Positions 10,179 through 22,800 of a stretch of 64,000 bases of DNA are shown here, one piece after another. Source of the DNA: Synaphobranchus kaupii (taxonomy: Eukaryota; Chordata; Actinopteri; Anguilliformes; Synaphobranchidae); assembly GCA_029718625.1 (NCBI GenBank), contig CM056380.1, forward strand, positions 19,223,923 through 19,287,922, given 5' to 3'. Position numbers and translations under genes: made by a program. How positions within the stretch are numbered: position 1 is the first letter of the stretch; every line of letters starts with the position of its first letter. The notes under the pieces are model-generated. The model saw only the letters and a program-made list of their open reading frames with translations, was not told the origin of the DNA and made no database searches.

Positions 10179-12034
10179 TATGATGTGCTAATGTCTGGCA
10201 AATTCAATCCAGGCAGTGAGATGCACTTTAGGCCATTCAGGTGAAAAAGGCCTGCCCTCATTCAACAATGTCCTTCACTTGTCTTAGAAGTACCATTTTA
10301 GGAAGACTGTGCTAATGGGAAGGGTCTGTTTTTTTTCAAATAAATTACATTTACATAATCTCCATTAGCATTGCTTTTTCTAAATCCTTTGCCAACCGCC
10401 TTAATGAAAACAGTCCTTTCAAATCTGCCATTTACTGATTCAACAACCAAAGCATCAGGTTCTCATCTCATCAAAGTCACTGTATGTTATGGTGCTCTTC
10501 TGAATGATAATTAATAAAAGTATGCTTTGTAGAGGCCTCTCTGTAAAGGCATATGCTGAATATACATTTTATACCACACTGGAGTGTCACACGGCGAGTT
10601 TTTAAAGTTGAACTTCTTGTTGAGACCGCACATCCATGTGCTCTTGATGATCCATTATGCTAATAGTCATGGGAGAAACGTTGATCTTTCTGGCAGATGG
10701 ATCTATCCTATTGTTTCAGGCCACCTGAAATGCACTGGAACGGGTAATTAGCCAACATTCTATAAAGGTGAACCTTTTACACTGGGGCAATAATTTTTCT
10801 GGTCTATATATTCTATATTCAGAATTGTTCTATATTTTATTGACATTAATCAGACTCATTCTGCTATATGATTATTGTGTCAGGTGCAGATCTGACCAGT
10901 TGATTGTAAAGTTGTCTTAGAATATGTGAAGTCTGCACAGACTGATAAAAAAATGTTTGTGTTTGTAGGGCTAATAGGCTTGTGTTATTTATTTTAACCA
11001 GCATTTATAAATATATAAATATAAATCAAAGTATTTGTACAGACTTTTGCTTGGAGGAGGAAGTAGGCCAGCTCTCACATTATGAATGGAGCTGGGAGTT
11101 AGAAGGCATTTTTGTGTAAATGACCTCATGTACCATCTCAGATGATGGGATGCCAGTGGTCTAATACACAGCAAAGCCTCACTCTTGATATCTGTGTACC
11201 AGGTTTGTTATCCAACCAGAGCAAGCAGTCGTTGGTTGCAATGTTTTCCTGTATAGGGAGTGACACTGAGGCTAGGCAGTCAATATGACAGTGATGCATT
11301 TTGCTTTTTGGATATAGTGTATAGATATATGCTTAATCTGGAAAATGTCAATGATGTTTTGTAGGTAGCCATGGGTGGGAATGAGATTCAGACAGTATGA
11401 AAACTTTGAGCAGAAATGTCACAATATCACAGTATTGTGCGCACCTGAATTGTGAAATATTGTAAAAAAAAAAAAGAAAAAAAAGAACAAAAGAACAAAA
11501 CTGAAAAATTGATTCGCCACTGAACAAAGTGCATTTATTTATGAAGTATTTATATGTAGCAGGAACTTTTGCAGATGCAGCAGCTTTGCGAGTCCTTTTA
11601 GTTTAAAAAATATCTGATACTGACAGGATGGTTTAAAGGGAAATTTCAGTGGTTTCAGATTTGTAAAAGTGTGGTGCACAGTAAAACTGGGGAAGGCTAA
11701 AGGGCTACATGCAGGCCTAAGCAATGACTAAAATGGAAGAATGACTGAAACTAAAGTAATGGAATTTATGAAGCATTTAGAAATTTAAAATCCCTAATGC
11801 TTAATACTCTTGTTTTTTATGTTTGAGTGCTTTTTTTTTTTTTTTTTGTCTGTGTGAATTGACAAGATATCCTCCGTGGAAGTATGGGAGAATTATTGGA
11901 TGCAGTTTAAATGAAAAACTAGTTGTCTTGTGACAAAATGGCCTACATCTGAGTTTGTAATAGTTTATTTTAGTTTTTGGGTCATGTACAATTGCAGACA
12001 AGTCTTCTGCTCATGACTTCTAATTTATGTAGAG
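10179..12034. other. No gene recognised
   Basis: AT-rich sequence with no convincing ORF. Homopolymer runs occur at about 11464-11484 (A-rich) and 11830-11847 (T). The first 90 bp contain inverted counterparts of sequence near 4062 and 5203. Confidence 0.5.
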
Positions 12035-12484
12035 AATGTCAGTGCCCAGTCTCTGTAAGATATCGTTCTTATGCAGAGGCTCATAATGTCAGTGCCCAGT
12101 CTCTGTAAGATATCGTTCTTATGCAGAGGCTCATAATGTCAGTGCCCAGTCTCTGTAAGATATCGTTCTTATGCAGAGGCTCATAATGTCAGTGCCCAGT
12201 CTCTGTAAGATATCGTTCTTATGCAGAGGCTCATAATGTCAGTGCCCAGTCTCTGTAAGATATCGTTCTTATGCAGAGGCTCATAATGTCAGTGCCCAGT
12301 CTCTGTAAGATATTGTTCTTATGCAGAGGCTCATAATGTCAGTGCCCAGTCTCTGTAAGATATTGTTCTTATGCAGAGGCTCATAATGTCAGTGCCCAGT
12401 CTCTGTAAGATATCGTTCTTATGCAGAGGCTCATAATGTCAGTGCCCAGTCTCTGTAAGATATCGTTCTTATGTAGAGGCTCAT
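12035..12484. repeat. 50-bp tandem repeat, nine copies
   Basis: Nine head-to-tail units start at 12035, 12085, 12135 and so on to 12435, each beginning AATGTCAGTGCCCAGTCTCT. Units are almost identical: two carry TATTG in place of TATCG, and the last has ATGTAG in place of ATGCAG. There are no spacers, so this is a minisatellite and not a CRISPR array. The near identity implies recent expansion or homogenisation. Confidence 0.97.
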
Positions 12485-13261
12485 AAAAGAGGGAAATAAG
12501 ACTGACTTTTGTGAATATTTTAGAATACAATGTCCCTTATACAGTATGTATGTACATATGCACGGTCACTTGAATCCATTCTCTGGCTGTTATATTACCC
12601 AGTCTGACCTCAATGAGGAAAAAAACAGATTAATATGTGACTGAGTGCACAGAAAGATGAATTTTGCATGCTTATTAACTTCGAGTGTCTTTATTTATTA
12701 TTTTTCTGGATGCTACTCAGAATGCATTTTGGAATGAGTCATTTGCTGGCTTTGCAGCCAAACAGAGGCTGAGGTGGGCACATGAACAATTTAACAAAGA
12801 TTTTATATTTGTGCACCATAGTTTAAATTGTATTCATATGTAGGTTGCTTGGAAATCAAACTCTTTCTGTTTTAGTCTCTAGAATGCATGATTGCTGCAC
12901 AGACACACAAAACACACACACACACACACACACACATACACAGTATATATACATGAGGTGGTAGTAGGTTTATGTGTTATTATGATTTTGAGTTCGTCCA
13001 TCACGATTATCTCATGAAGAGATAAATTATCCTTGTTGCCAAGGTGATTCCTAATAGGCTAGCCCAGTATAGAGCCCCACCCAAAGTGATGGTGTCATTC
13101 AGGTATACCTCCTCCCCTTTCTCCCATTATAGAGAATGGATTCAGAAAATTTTGCAGGACTCTGCAAAAACTGAGGAAACTGAAATAGGATTCCCAACCT
13201 TCTGTCTAAATTTTGTGACCGGCCGTAAAACAATAGATGTGACATGTATAGGTTAAGTCCA
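12485..13261. other. No gene; (CA)n microsatellite inside
   Basis: No coding signal. A (CA)n run occupies about 12909-12937, followed by a short TA-rich stretch. Confidence 0.7.
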
Positions 13262-13472
13262 AAAAAGACCAGGCCTGCTCCTTGGTACTGGAGAGCCGCA
13301 GGGTCTGCTGGTTTTGGTTTCCACCTTAATGTCAGCAACCAATTCATACTCAAGACACCAAGTGACATGGGTTAACAGCAAAATCAACAGCTTTGATTTA
13401 TCACTTAAATATTGAGTAACAACAAAGACCAGCTGTTCCTGCGCCTCTCCAGGACCAGGGTTGCAGATCCTG
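13262..13472. mobile_element. Short MITE-like repeat (putative hAT-type)
   Basis: Imperfect inverted ends: left GGTACTGGAGAGCCGCAGGG followed by TCTGCTGGTTTTGG, and right (read inward) CCTGGTCCTGGAGAGGCGCA followed by GGAACAGCTGGTC. This sequence type is a familiar interspersed repeat in fish genomes. It has no coding content, and the left terminus is eroded. Confidence 0.6.
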
Positions 13473-13759
13473 ACTTAAGTGGTAACAAGATGAGGAGGAG
13501 TTATATCCCATTTACATCATCTTGACACTTCAAATGGTGTTTTTTAGCTACAGACTTAGGGGTCGACTATGATCCCAAATAAGGGGTGTTATTTTGTGTG
13601 CGCAGCCAAAGCATTTGTATAATTTCACACTTTGCGGATGATTAACTAAGTCATTATGTAAATTACTACAGCCGCAAACCGCCATATTTAAAGGAGAGAT
13701 TTTGCGTTTTTGGAATGGTTACACTGTTAAAAAATATCTCGGAAGGAAACGGTGAAAAG

Positions 13760-16147
13760 CAGTGATGTGCGGTGAGGTCAGTGGCTGGGTAGGCACCAGT
13801 GATTCAGTGTTCGCGCGAGCCGGAAATCTTTGAACACATCTTTGTGCGCAGTTTTGGGAGGGGCAAACAAACTGTAGCAGCACTTCATAACTCAGCAAAA
13901 AAAATACAAAATCTAAAAACAACACAACACACTGTAATGTTGCCTAAACACTGGCCAGTAGCACTACTTGAACATAAATTCTGACTACAACACAACATTA
14001 AAAATAAACAAAACAATCATGTCCAAGTAGCGCACAAATAAATGCCACACATGTACTGATAACATATAATGATGGTATTAATAATAGCATGATGCTATTC
14101 AATAAAATAGCAGAAGATAAAGTATTTTGGCCTACCATTACTTGTAAATAAAGTCCATTCGCCTTTCTTTCTCAACGAATCTTTCGGTGACAGCATTGTA
14201 GAACTGGTCCTTTGAAGTTTGACAAGTCTTTCTGTCTTGATTGAAATGAGGCCCAAGGATGACAGACACTCTTCTCCAGTCCTATTTCGGCTGTAGGTCT
14301 TGATCTCCCCATACACCATGAGCAAAAAGCAGGTTGAAGCTTTTGACAGCCAGGCATCATATCCAGCGGTCATCATCAGTGTGTCGTTGTCCCAGTCATC
14401 AGGGTTATCAGCCATAATTTGGAACATTGCTCTGAGATCAGATTGGTAAAAGTCAATAGTCTGCACCAGTCTTGAGTTTGAGCTCCATCTGGTCGGCGCA
14501 ACCCTGGGCATGCGTCGGTTAACCACCTCGTCCAGCAACTGGGTATGCTTGACAGATTTACTAAAAAACGATGCCAAGCCCTCCACGGTTTTGAAAACGA
14601 TTTTGCATTCAGATATACTTTTCGCTGACTGGGAGAGCACCAAGTTTAACTTGATGTAACAGTAACAGTGAATAAAGGTAGCTTCAGGTACCTTTTCTCT
14701 TATTTTAGCCTGTACACCGTTAAGCTCCGAGGCCATCACCGCGGCCCCATCATACGTTTGAGCTACCAGCTTCTCAATGCAGTTGTATCTATTCAACACC
14801 TCCAATACATAATCTGCCACAGCCGCAGCTCGTTTGTCCTTACTGACATCATCGAATCCCAAAAATGCCTCCTTGACTTCGTTTTCACATACGTAGCGCA
14901 AAACCACAGAAATCTGCGCTTTGTTGGTAACATCTGTAGTTTCATCTACCTGTACAGATACAAATGGGGCTGCATTTATGTCATCTTGTATATCCTGTCT
15001 AAGGGTATCATTTACTGCCAGGATAAGGTTGTTTTGGATTATGTTTGATGTTCCACAAAAAACAGTAGAGGTTTCCAGATGTGTCGCCAAACGTTGATCT
15101 TTCTCTGCGAGGACATTCAAAAACTCCACATAGTTCCCACAGTTTGAGGAGCTGGTGCTCTCATCGTTGCCTCTGAATGCTAGCTCTTGCTTTCCAAGGT
15201 AGCGTGTAGCTTGGATCAGGTCCTTCAAAATTTTGCGATTTTCCTTTACCTTGGCGTTGTGCACGGAGACTTGCTGTTTGTGTGCTTCATTTAGAGCCAG
15301 ATCAATCCGCATAGATTTCCCAAAGGTCTTGAATGCATTTTGCTGTTGGATGTGAGATGTAGATTTTTCATGCTTGCTTAGCTAGTGCTTTGGGAAGGTT
15401 GTGGAAGTCGCTGGCTCGTACCCAGACGTTGCCTCGCTCCCTTGAGAAGAGCAAGCATGGAAAACAGTATAGCCTGCTATTGCTAGCTGAGCCACACAGC
15501 CACTCTTTTCTTTCATACCACTACTGATGGAACGACCATACAATTTTCTGTCCCTTGCGTTGGTGAAGTTCGGGAAGTGCTGGTGTTGGTCTGCCTTTTT
15601 TTTATTACAGCTCATTTTTGTTGGAACTAAAATTTTGAAGGTGTTGGATGGGCATTGTTTCGTTTGTCATGTGCGGTTATGGCTTGTGCTCGCTCAGACA
15701 CAGATAATCTTGCTAGCTAGCTTGACACGCCCACACACAGAAATAAACCAGTGCCGTAGCCAAGGTAGGCACATAGCTGCTCTGCCTACCCTCTTAAACT
15801 GAAAAACACACAAACCAGGCAATACACATGCGCAGATTGTGAAATCTCTTGAATGAAGGCATCACCAGGAGGGTAGGCAGAAGAGCTATGCGCCTACCCT
15901 GAGTGACAGCATATCCTGTACAGGCTAGCCTAGCGCCTCATGCCAGATTTTAACGTCGTTTTAGAAATTTTGGGAATTTTGAGCAAAAAGAACACCAGGA
16001 CCATTAAAAAAAACATGGAATATAAAAAAAAACAGTTTGCATTTACATGTAATTTTTATTTTATTTTGTTTAGTTTAATAGTCATTTTGATTGGATTATC
16101 ACAGGGTAGGCGGTGCCTACCCTGCCTACCCTGACTGCACGTCCATG
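13760..16147 (-). mobile_element. hAT element 1 with DUF4371-type transposase
   Basis: A 2,388-bp element bounded by 8-bp target duplications GTGAAAAG (13752-13759 and 16148-16155), the size typical of hAT. Ends read inward as CAGTGATGTGCGGT on the left and CATGGACGTGCAGT on the right, with GGGTAGGC subterminal motifs. Coding content is on the minus strand. Another pair of GGTAGGC-containing inverted segments at about 15752-15795 and 15868-15902 suggests a smaller related element nested inside. Confidence 0.88.
14095..15375 (-). pseudogene. DUF4371/ZMYM1-like hAT transposase, truncated
   Basis: A 405-codon open frame at 15312-14095 encodes the central part of a hAT transposase of the DUF4371 kind, related to vertebrate ZMYM1-like proteins. 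Recognisable stretches are NYVEFLNVLAEKDQRLATHL, APFVSVQVDETTDVTNKAQ (catalytic-type D/E region), AQTYDGAAVMASELNGVQAK, FIHCYCYIKLNLVLSQSAKS and MPRVAPTRWSSNSRLV. Upstream in the same frame, HEKSTSHIQQQNAFKTFGKS continues the protein to a TAG stop near 15385, so the N-terminal part is lost behind a nonsense change. After CFLLMVYGEI the sequence leaves the family and ends within about 60 residues, so the C-terminal dimerisation region is deleted. It cannot encode a full transposase. Confidence 0.88.
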
Positions 16148-16181
16148 GTGAAAAGACTGGCAGCAATGTTGCCAGTGAAAG

Positions 16182-16957
16182 TGTTATGACTCCGAGCAGG
16201 GACTGGACTCAAACGCACGACTCACACACAAGGAATTCCAATAATTCAATAATTTATTGCTTCGACCAGAACTCCTGAAGCATAGGGAGAATGGACAGAC
16301 AAAACAGGAACCAGGAATGGAGCAGCAGAGGGAGAACGGGCGCGGGAGAGGCCAGGGACTGGATAGTGGCAGGAATCCGGGCAGGTGCAGCAGAGGAGGA
16401 GCGGGGAGCGGGAGATGGGGCAGTGTGGAGTGGGCACGAACAGCTGCAGATTGGTAGACTTGGAAAGCAGACAGGATGGGCACAAACAGCTGCAGACTGG
16501 TAGACTTGGAAAGCAGACAAGAGTTAATTGACAGCAAGGCAAGACTAGATAAGCGGCGAGTTAACGCAGCGTTTAGCAAGAGTTGAATTAAGCAAGGCAA
16601 GACAAAGCTAGATACTAGGCACCAGACGAGACAAGACCAGAGTATTACTACAACGAGACTTAACGAACTGGACAAAGAACACCAGGAGAATAAATACAAG
16701 AGTTAATAGGTATCAATAATGTGCAGCGTGCGAATGTATGCGTGAGTGATTAGCGGAGCAGAGAGTGTGAGGAATGCATGCGGAGAGAAGGAAAGAGATA
16801 GGCAGAAACAGAGCAAGGGAACAGAGTGACACGAAAGGGAAAAACCACGGCCAGCCTGCAGCACGAGGGGAAACAGACAGGAATACAAAACAAACACGGC
16901 ACATGAGGAAACAGGTAAAACACGGGACACAAAGGGGACGGGAAGGAGAGCGTCACA
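16182..16957. mobile_element. Solo LTR
   Basis: A 776-bp unit starting TGTTATGACTCC and ending GAGCGTCACA, flanked by 5-bp duplications GAAAG (16177-16181 and 16958-16962). TG...CA ends with a 5-bp duplication and no internal coding region indicate a solo LTR. A second, longer member is at 27875-28964; both share GCTTCGACCA, CTCCTGAAGCATAGGG and GTGCAGCGTGCGAATGTATG. The minus strand carries AATAAA near the CAATAATTTATTG segment, weakly favouring minus orientation. ORFs inside are low-complexity chance frames. Confidence 0.85.
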
Positions 16958-16962
16958 GAAAG

Positions 16963-18349
16963 CCCATTTAATGAATGCGAAAAAAATTATAAATCCTGTT
17001 ATTAATGAGTTCAATAATGAGTTATTGCCATTATACAGTATAGTACAAACACTGTCAAAGTCATATAGAACAACAGCAATAACTCATTATTTAACAGGTC
17101 CCCCAGTTAATGCAGAACATACCAAATTATGATTTTTGGAGGGCGTTCCCTTTATGTTTAACATTTTAAGGAAGCAGGATCTAAATTCACAGTTAGCCTA
17201 CTTATTCTCAGGCATAGCTGAAGGATTTGGTTTAGAAAGGTCATGTCCCCTCTGCCCTTTTGTGTTTTGATTCATTTTGTTCATAAGAGGCTATTCAGAG
17301 GAGCTCCTCATAAAGCTATTTTTTTAAATGCCTGCCTTATTTATTTTTTTTACAGATGAGCAGTGAGCTCAGAAGAAAATCTAAAACTAAATCTAGACTT
17401 TCACCCCTTCAAAACATTTTTAAAATACTTTTTGATTTGACATTGCTTGACACTGAAAGTGCCAGGTAAGGTAAAATGGCTTGATGTGTGAAAAGTGAAA
17501 TGTATGAGCACTTCCCTTTTCATTATTATTTTTATAGTTTGGGGCAAATACTGTTCTTTTTTTTAAATAATCCTTTTTTAAAGCTTTTTCAGAAGGCTTA
17601 TCAATGATGAACCGTGAAAAACCTGATTTTAATTTTTCTTGTTGAGACTGAAGATTTTGGAGGTTATTGAAAATTTGTGAAAATGAGGCCTGGCAATGTA
17701 TAAATGTGTGGCAGAAGCACTATTGCAACCCTCAGTGGAGTCCTTTTGTGGGACCCAAAATGTCGGCAACTGGCAAATGTACATTTGGGCCTGTAGCTCT
17801 TTAACATCCTTCAATAAAAGAAGACTCTTCTGTCCAGATAAAGTTTCTTAGAATGGAAAGGTTGTGATCCAATCCCAGAAATTACTAAAACAAAGAGGCC
17901 ATTTTCTGTGGTAAACACTCTTGTGCATATTTTTATACTATAAACCCTAACACAGATTCACAAGGCTCATTGGTTAAAATCACATGAAGAACTGTACTGC
18001 TGTGACCTCATGCAAGCATTCCACCTTCACCTCTCTCATGGGCCAGCTGCACAAATGGGAACAAGATTCTTTTAAAAAAAAGTCTCTCTTCAAATCAGCA
18101 GGTGTGTCGACATTGTACAAATTAGTTAATTCTCAAAATTTATCTTGCACTTTTTCACCCTGAGACCAAATATAATCAGACAAAATGCATGGTTAAACTT
18201 CTGGAAGGCCAACAAAACAGATTTTGCATACAGTATATGGTTCCAAAGCCATTTGTTGGAGATGTACTATAAACTAGTAAAATTTGTCTAGTTTTCAGAA
18301 GCGTGTGAAGTAATGGGACATAATGGGATTTTTGAATGAACTAAACACT
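16963..18349. other. No gene recognised
   Basis: AT-rich unique-looking sequence. A 15-bp inverted repeat (AATAATGAGTTATTG and CAATAACTCATTATT) lies between about 17010 and 17092. No coding signal. Confidence 0.5.
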
Positions 18350-18667
18350 GTTTTCCGTTGTGGTCTGAAAACGCACTTTTTCAGACTCCACCTCGACTAA
18401 ACTACCTATATAGGGCCATTCTATAGTACTCGCTTCCTGTTTTTTGCTTGTTTTCTATTTAACTTGTGTTTTTGGTTATTTTATAGTTCAGAATGTATAG
18501 CTGACTGTGTACTACTCATGTTTATTAATGGGGATAGCTCCTACGCTGTGAGAAAGTTGTGCTTTGTCGGATTTGCTTTGTAGTCACGTCAATGACCTTC
18601 AAAATGCACTTATTGTACGTCACTTTGGATAAAAGTGTCTGCCAAATAATTGTAATGTAATGTTGTA
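18350..18667 (+). mobile_element. LINE/SINE 3' tail (L2-like)
   Basis: Ends in GTCACTTTGGATAAAAGTGT followed by CTGCCAAAT and GTAATGTAATG repeats. This is the conserved tail of fish L2-type LINEs and the SINEs they mobilise, also seen at 27850-27874 in this window. The 5' limit is not defined; only the 3' region survives. Confidence 0.6.
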
Positions 18668-21600
18668 ATGGTATTTTGGCTTTCTCAATTCTGCAATTGT
18701 GATGCAGGGGTGTGGGGAAGGTCTGTCTTCTTGCAAGACATCGACCACAAGACAGTGTGACATTAGTGTGGCAAATGACAAGTCTGGGCTGAATGCCTGC
18801 TTTTATCATTATGTATTCTTATGTGTTTTTATGTTTTGATGAACACATAGCCACTCTTGATAGGGCCTGGATTATGGACCAGCTGGACAAATGGGTAACA
18901 GAATCCCCTCCCCCCACAACGACAGTTTGTCTAGTTAATTTTGCTGATCACTGAACTCACCAAACTGCAGAATAAAAACCAACTCTGTTAATAGCATTTT
19001 AATTGTGAGTCAGCACTAAGGACAAATGTTGTTTGAATCCGGGCCAAAGTGTATCGTGGGCAATATTCTCATTATTCGTATCAGACTTGAAAACCAGCAG
19101 TTACTTCTAATCTCTTTCCGATGGAATGCAAACAGGGTAATGGCTTTTATCCCAGTTACTGCCAAATAAAGAGGGAAATGTGAAGTCATATCACCTCACA
19201 TTAAAGGCAGTTACTCATTGGAGTGAAGTAACATTAATTCATGGCTTGTAATGTTTCCATGTAGAGAGACATCATATACTTAATTTGTGTTTTCTTCTTC
19301 TTATCACCACCAACTATATATTACTTTTTGTTGCATTGTATCACACTCACAAGGTTCACACATAACACCAGTCTAGTATATAGTAGAGTATTTAGATTTA
19401 GAGGATCTTGGCACTGATTTCTATGCATGCAGTATGATCTGCTCTTACAGAAAGCCCTTTGACTCACCCTTCTGTGGTGGCTGACTGACAGATACGTCTT
19501 GTTATTTTAGCATGCTCATACGCAGATTTGCTATCATTTTACAAGTGACTTGATTGCCCTTGACATCTCTTAATTCAGTTAATAAAAATCACTTGAATTA
19601 AAGACTAATAAAAAACCAATAAGGCATACATATATGTGAAGGTACATAGGTACATACATACATGTGAATAGGTAAAGCATGTGGAGTGAATGTCATTTTA
19701 CAGGGTCTGTGGTGATCAGTGTCTCTCAACTGAGGTGAGACAGTGAGGCCTCAGGGTCTGCTCTGAGATTGATGGACGAGACGCGTAATATAATCAAACC
19801 GACGGCTTCCCATTTATTTTCTTAAAATTGAATTACTCCCACCCAAGGGTGTGTGTTTTCGCCCCCCCCCCCCCCCCCCACCTGTAAACGATGGGGGCCA
19901 GGGGCTGGACAGCACCTCTGGGACTGGTCAGCGCAAAGCAAGCTGTACTCAAGTGTGAAGTGATGTGCAGTGTGCCTTATCAACGTGATATAAGCGTATT
20001 ATTAATGTCTTATTCATTACCTGCCATTGTCTTCTGCAACAGATTTATAGCGGGGAAGCCAAATCACCTGAGGGTAACGGCTGGAAAGGAAACATTTGCT
20101 TTATTTACTGGTATCTAAAGTATGTGAAGAGGCCAGGGCCTGCTGGCATAAAGAGTGTAGCAATAGTGCTGACCTAGGATGAGTATTGCCTTTTAGCTCA
20201 TGAGGAATAAGGTTGGGATGTTGGCAGCAGAAATCAGATCAGCACTGCCACTCTCAGATGCTTTATGAATATGGGCCCTGACTCGCTCTTGCTTGTCTGT
20301 ATTTGCTCAGTCCTTAAACAGCCAATGTTATGAGCAATTAAAACTCATGGAAGGTTTTTGTTGGACGTGCTTTATTTTATTTGTTATTATTTGATTTGTG
20401 TTTAAACGACAGGCAGGTCAAACAAGATCTCAGCTCATTTCATCACAAAGTGGGGAGGGAATGTGAGAGAGTGTGTAGTCAATCAGATGTAAGGGCGCAT
20501 AATCAGGTGACCGGACGAGGAGAGACAGTTAAGAGCCTCTTACTGTGCATTGTGTGTCAACCTGAATTTCCCTATGTCCATTTTTATAACAATGACTTAT
20601 TTCTAGAAAAAAGGTCAAATTAATCTCAGGCTCCAACTGAGCTGTCAAATTTTGTCAGTAAATTTTAACCGGCAAGTGGGAGCATTTCCTGTTAGCATAT
20701 TAGCACAGAGTATGGTGGCTGTAAATGTATTTAGCCCCAGCACGGTCCCACAAAACAAATTCCAGGCAATACGACAGTAGCTGTATGTGCGGGAGAAGCA
20801 GCTCCAATCACTGTGATTGAGTAGCTGTCATGAATTCAAAGGGCCCATAATAAGCTGTCAGCGCTGCTGTGATGGATATGCGCCTGACGCTTACCAGCAG
20901 GAACACAGGACAGGTTTTTTCCCCAGGTTGTTTTTGGCCTCTTACGTCCATGCTTTGGGCGTACACTTATTACGCAACATACGCGGTAGTGGTAGTATGT
21001 TTGCGTTGGTCAGGTCTTCAATGTAAAACATTGATTTTTTTAACCGTGATATCTCCGCCGTTTCATAACCAATCTCAATGTCATTTCACAGGTGGACTAC
21101 TATCGCCATGGGCTCGCTAAATACTGTTTTTGGTATAGCTACATTAGGCCATTACAAAGTTACAGGTACCCCCTAAAAATGAGCATAAAATATTAAGACT
21201 TTTTTTGCACAAAGACACAAGACCCCTCATTCTGGTGGTCATTGTAAGACCTGTGTGCTTTTTATACTTTCATGGCTGAAGACTATTAAATTTGAATGAG
21301 ACCTCAAAATTAGAAATTTGCCGATTGCCCATACACTAAACATGGTGAAACAAAATGCAAACTCATAAATCAGGCAGGCTCAATGTATGAATAATTCCAT
21401 CATTCTAAATGACCGTTATGTACACTGGGCAGCTGTCACCATACACAGTTATGTGGCTGTCACATGCCAGATGCATGAATTAATCCCTCCTCAAAAAATA
21501 TTCTGAAAAGCCCCCATCTTCAATTGACTCCCATATAATTTTCTCAATTCCCCCCATACCTCCTTTTAAAATCCCCCATCTGTCATAGACTCCCATACAT

Positions 21601-22424
21601 TTTTACTCTAAATCCATCTCTACATTTAGTGTAAAGTCCCCTAGTTTGGCAACTCTGACACTGTCCAAAGTGGCAAGCACAAGCAGTCGGATCCTGTAAA
21701 GCAAGGTTGAAGCCATGTAACATTAGTTCGCCAGTTCTGTTAAGGTTAGCTACCGTATTGTCTTTGCTATCCATGTTAGTTTGACAATTAGAGCTGGGGT
21801 GACTAAGTTAACATTATCTCTTTTTAGCAGGATCTTCGTGGCTAACTCTCATGTCTAGCAAGCTAAGTTTGATAGCTAGCTAACTGTCTAACTAATGTTA
21901 GTTACTTTGATATGGCTAGCTAGCACTAACAATGAACGTTAATAAATTCCCTTTCACAAATTATTTTGTGTAACGTTAGCTATTCAAATTGTTAACTTAG
22001 TCTCCCTTTGCGCAGCAACTAACATTTGCTAAATTAGGTATTACCACTGTGTTTCATTCATTTCTATGAGTAAGATCATAGCTACAGTAATAACTTTAAC
22101 GTAAGCTAGTTAGTTAGCAATCTAACTTGTACATTGTTCTAGCGAACGTTAGCTAATGCATGATGTAGCTACGTAGATGTAGTGCTACTGGTACATAACA
22201 TACTTGTTGAAATGTTTACGGTTTCAGATCGTATTGCCAGCTACCCAGTGAGCAAAAGGTTGACACATTTTGGCATAAATGGACTAACGTTAGTGTGACG
22301 TTAACCTCTATAGAGTGCTACAGTCATGACGTATTTTTGTAGGCCAATTCGAAGGTTTCTTCCGGGCATGGGTTCCCTCGCCAGATTTCCAATGGGTTCT
22401 TACTATGGGCTCAAAAATGCTAGC
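18668..22424. other. No gene recognised
   Basis: Long stretch with no supported gene. It includes a C homopolymer at 19863-19879 and a zone at about 21780-22330 rich in GTTAGCTAGC-type motifs, probably an eroded interspersed repeat. ORFs of up to 83 codons here show no family features. Confidence 0.5.
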
Positions 22425-22800
22425 TCACGGGCCGTCGTGGTAGTACACGTGCTCCGAGGATCGGGGTTCGCGCCCCGGTCCTACCAGATCCGAGCATGGC
22501 CGGCGCCCCGTGGAAGCAGCAATTGGCGGCTGCTTCCGGGTGGGGGGAGGGGCTCGGAGAGAATCGCTGCGCATATAACGGCCCTGGGCGAGTTGGAACT
22601 ACGGTCAGCAACCTTGGAGGAGTCGCCTCCTGAAGAGGGCGTGGAAATCTCCGTCCTACTGCCGGCTGACAGGGTTGTGCAGTGGTGATTCTCTAGCAGT
22701 TGCTACTGGGGGAATTGAATTAGAATAGGGGTTCAATTGGCTACTAAATTTGGAAGAAAAAAAATGGGGAAAAAATCTGAAATAAAAAAAATTAAATAAA
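22425..22800 (+). mobile_element. tRNA-derived SINE
   Basis: The head has pol III-like promoter boxes: an A-box-like TGGTAGTACACG at about 22438 and a B-box-like GGTTCGCGCCCC at about 22465. A GC-rich body follows, including GGGCTCGGAGAGAATCG and GGAACTACGGTCAGCAACC. The end, GGGTTCAATTGGCTACTAAA and then an A-rich tail, is the usual end of this fish SINE type. It stands out as GC-rich in an AT-rich region. The 120-codon ORF across it is a chance frame. Confidence 0.75.

Noticed and set aside
12035..12484. CRISPR-like array
   Set aside because: Units are contiguous with no variable spacers, and the sequence is vertebrate.
16184..16699. 171-codon minus ORF rich in Ser/Leu/Pro
   Set aside because: Lies entirely in a solo LTR; composition reflects GGCAGG-rich sequence, with no family motif.
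22435..22510. Functional tRNA gene
   Set aside because: A- and B-box-like motifs are present, but no full cloverleaf or anticodon arm could be drawn; it is a SINE head.
22326..22688. 120-codon ORF
   Set aside because: Crosses the GC-rich body of a SINE.
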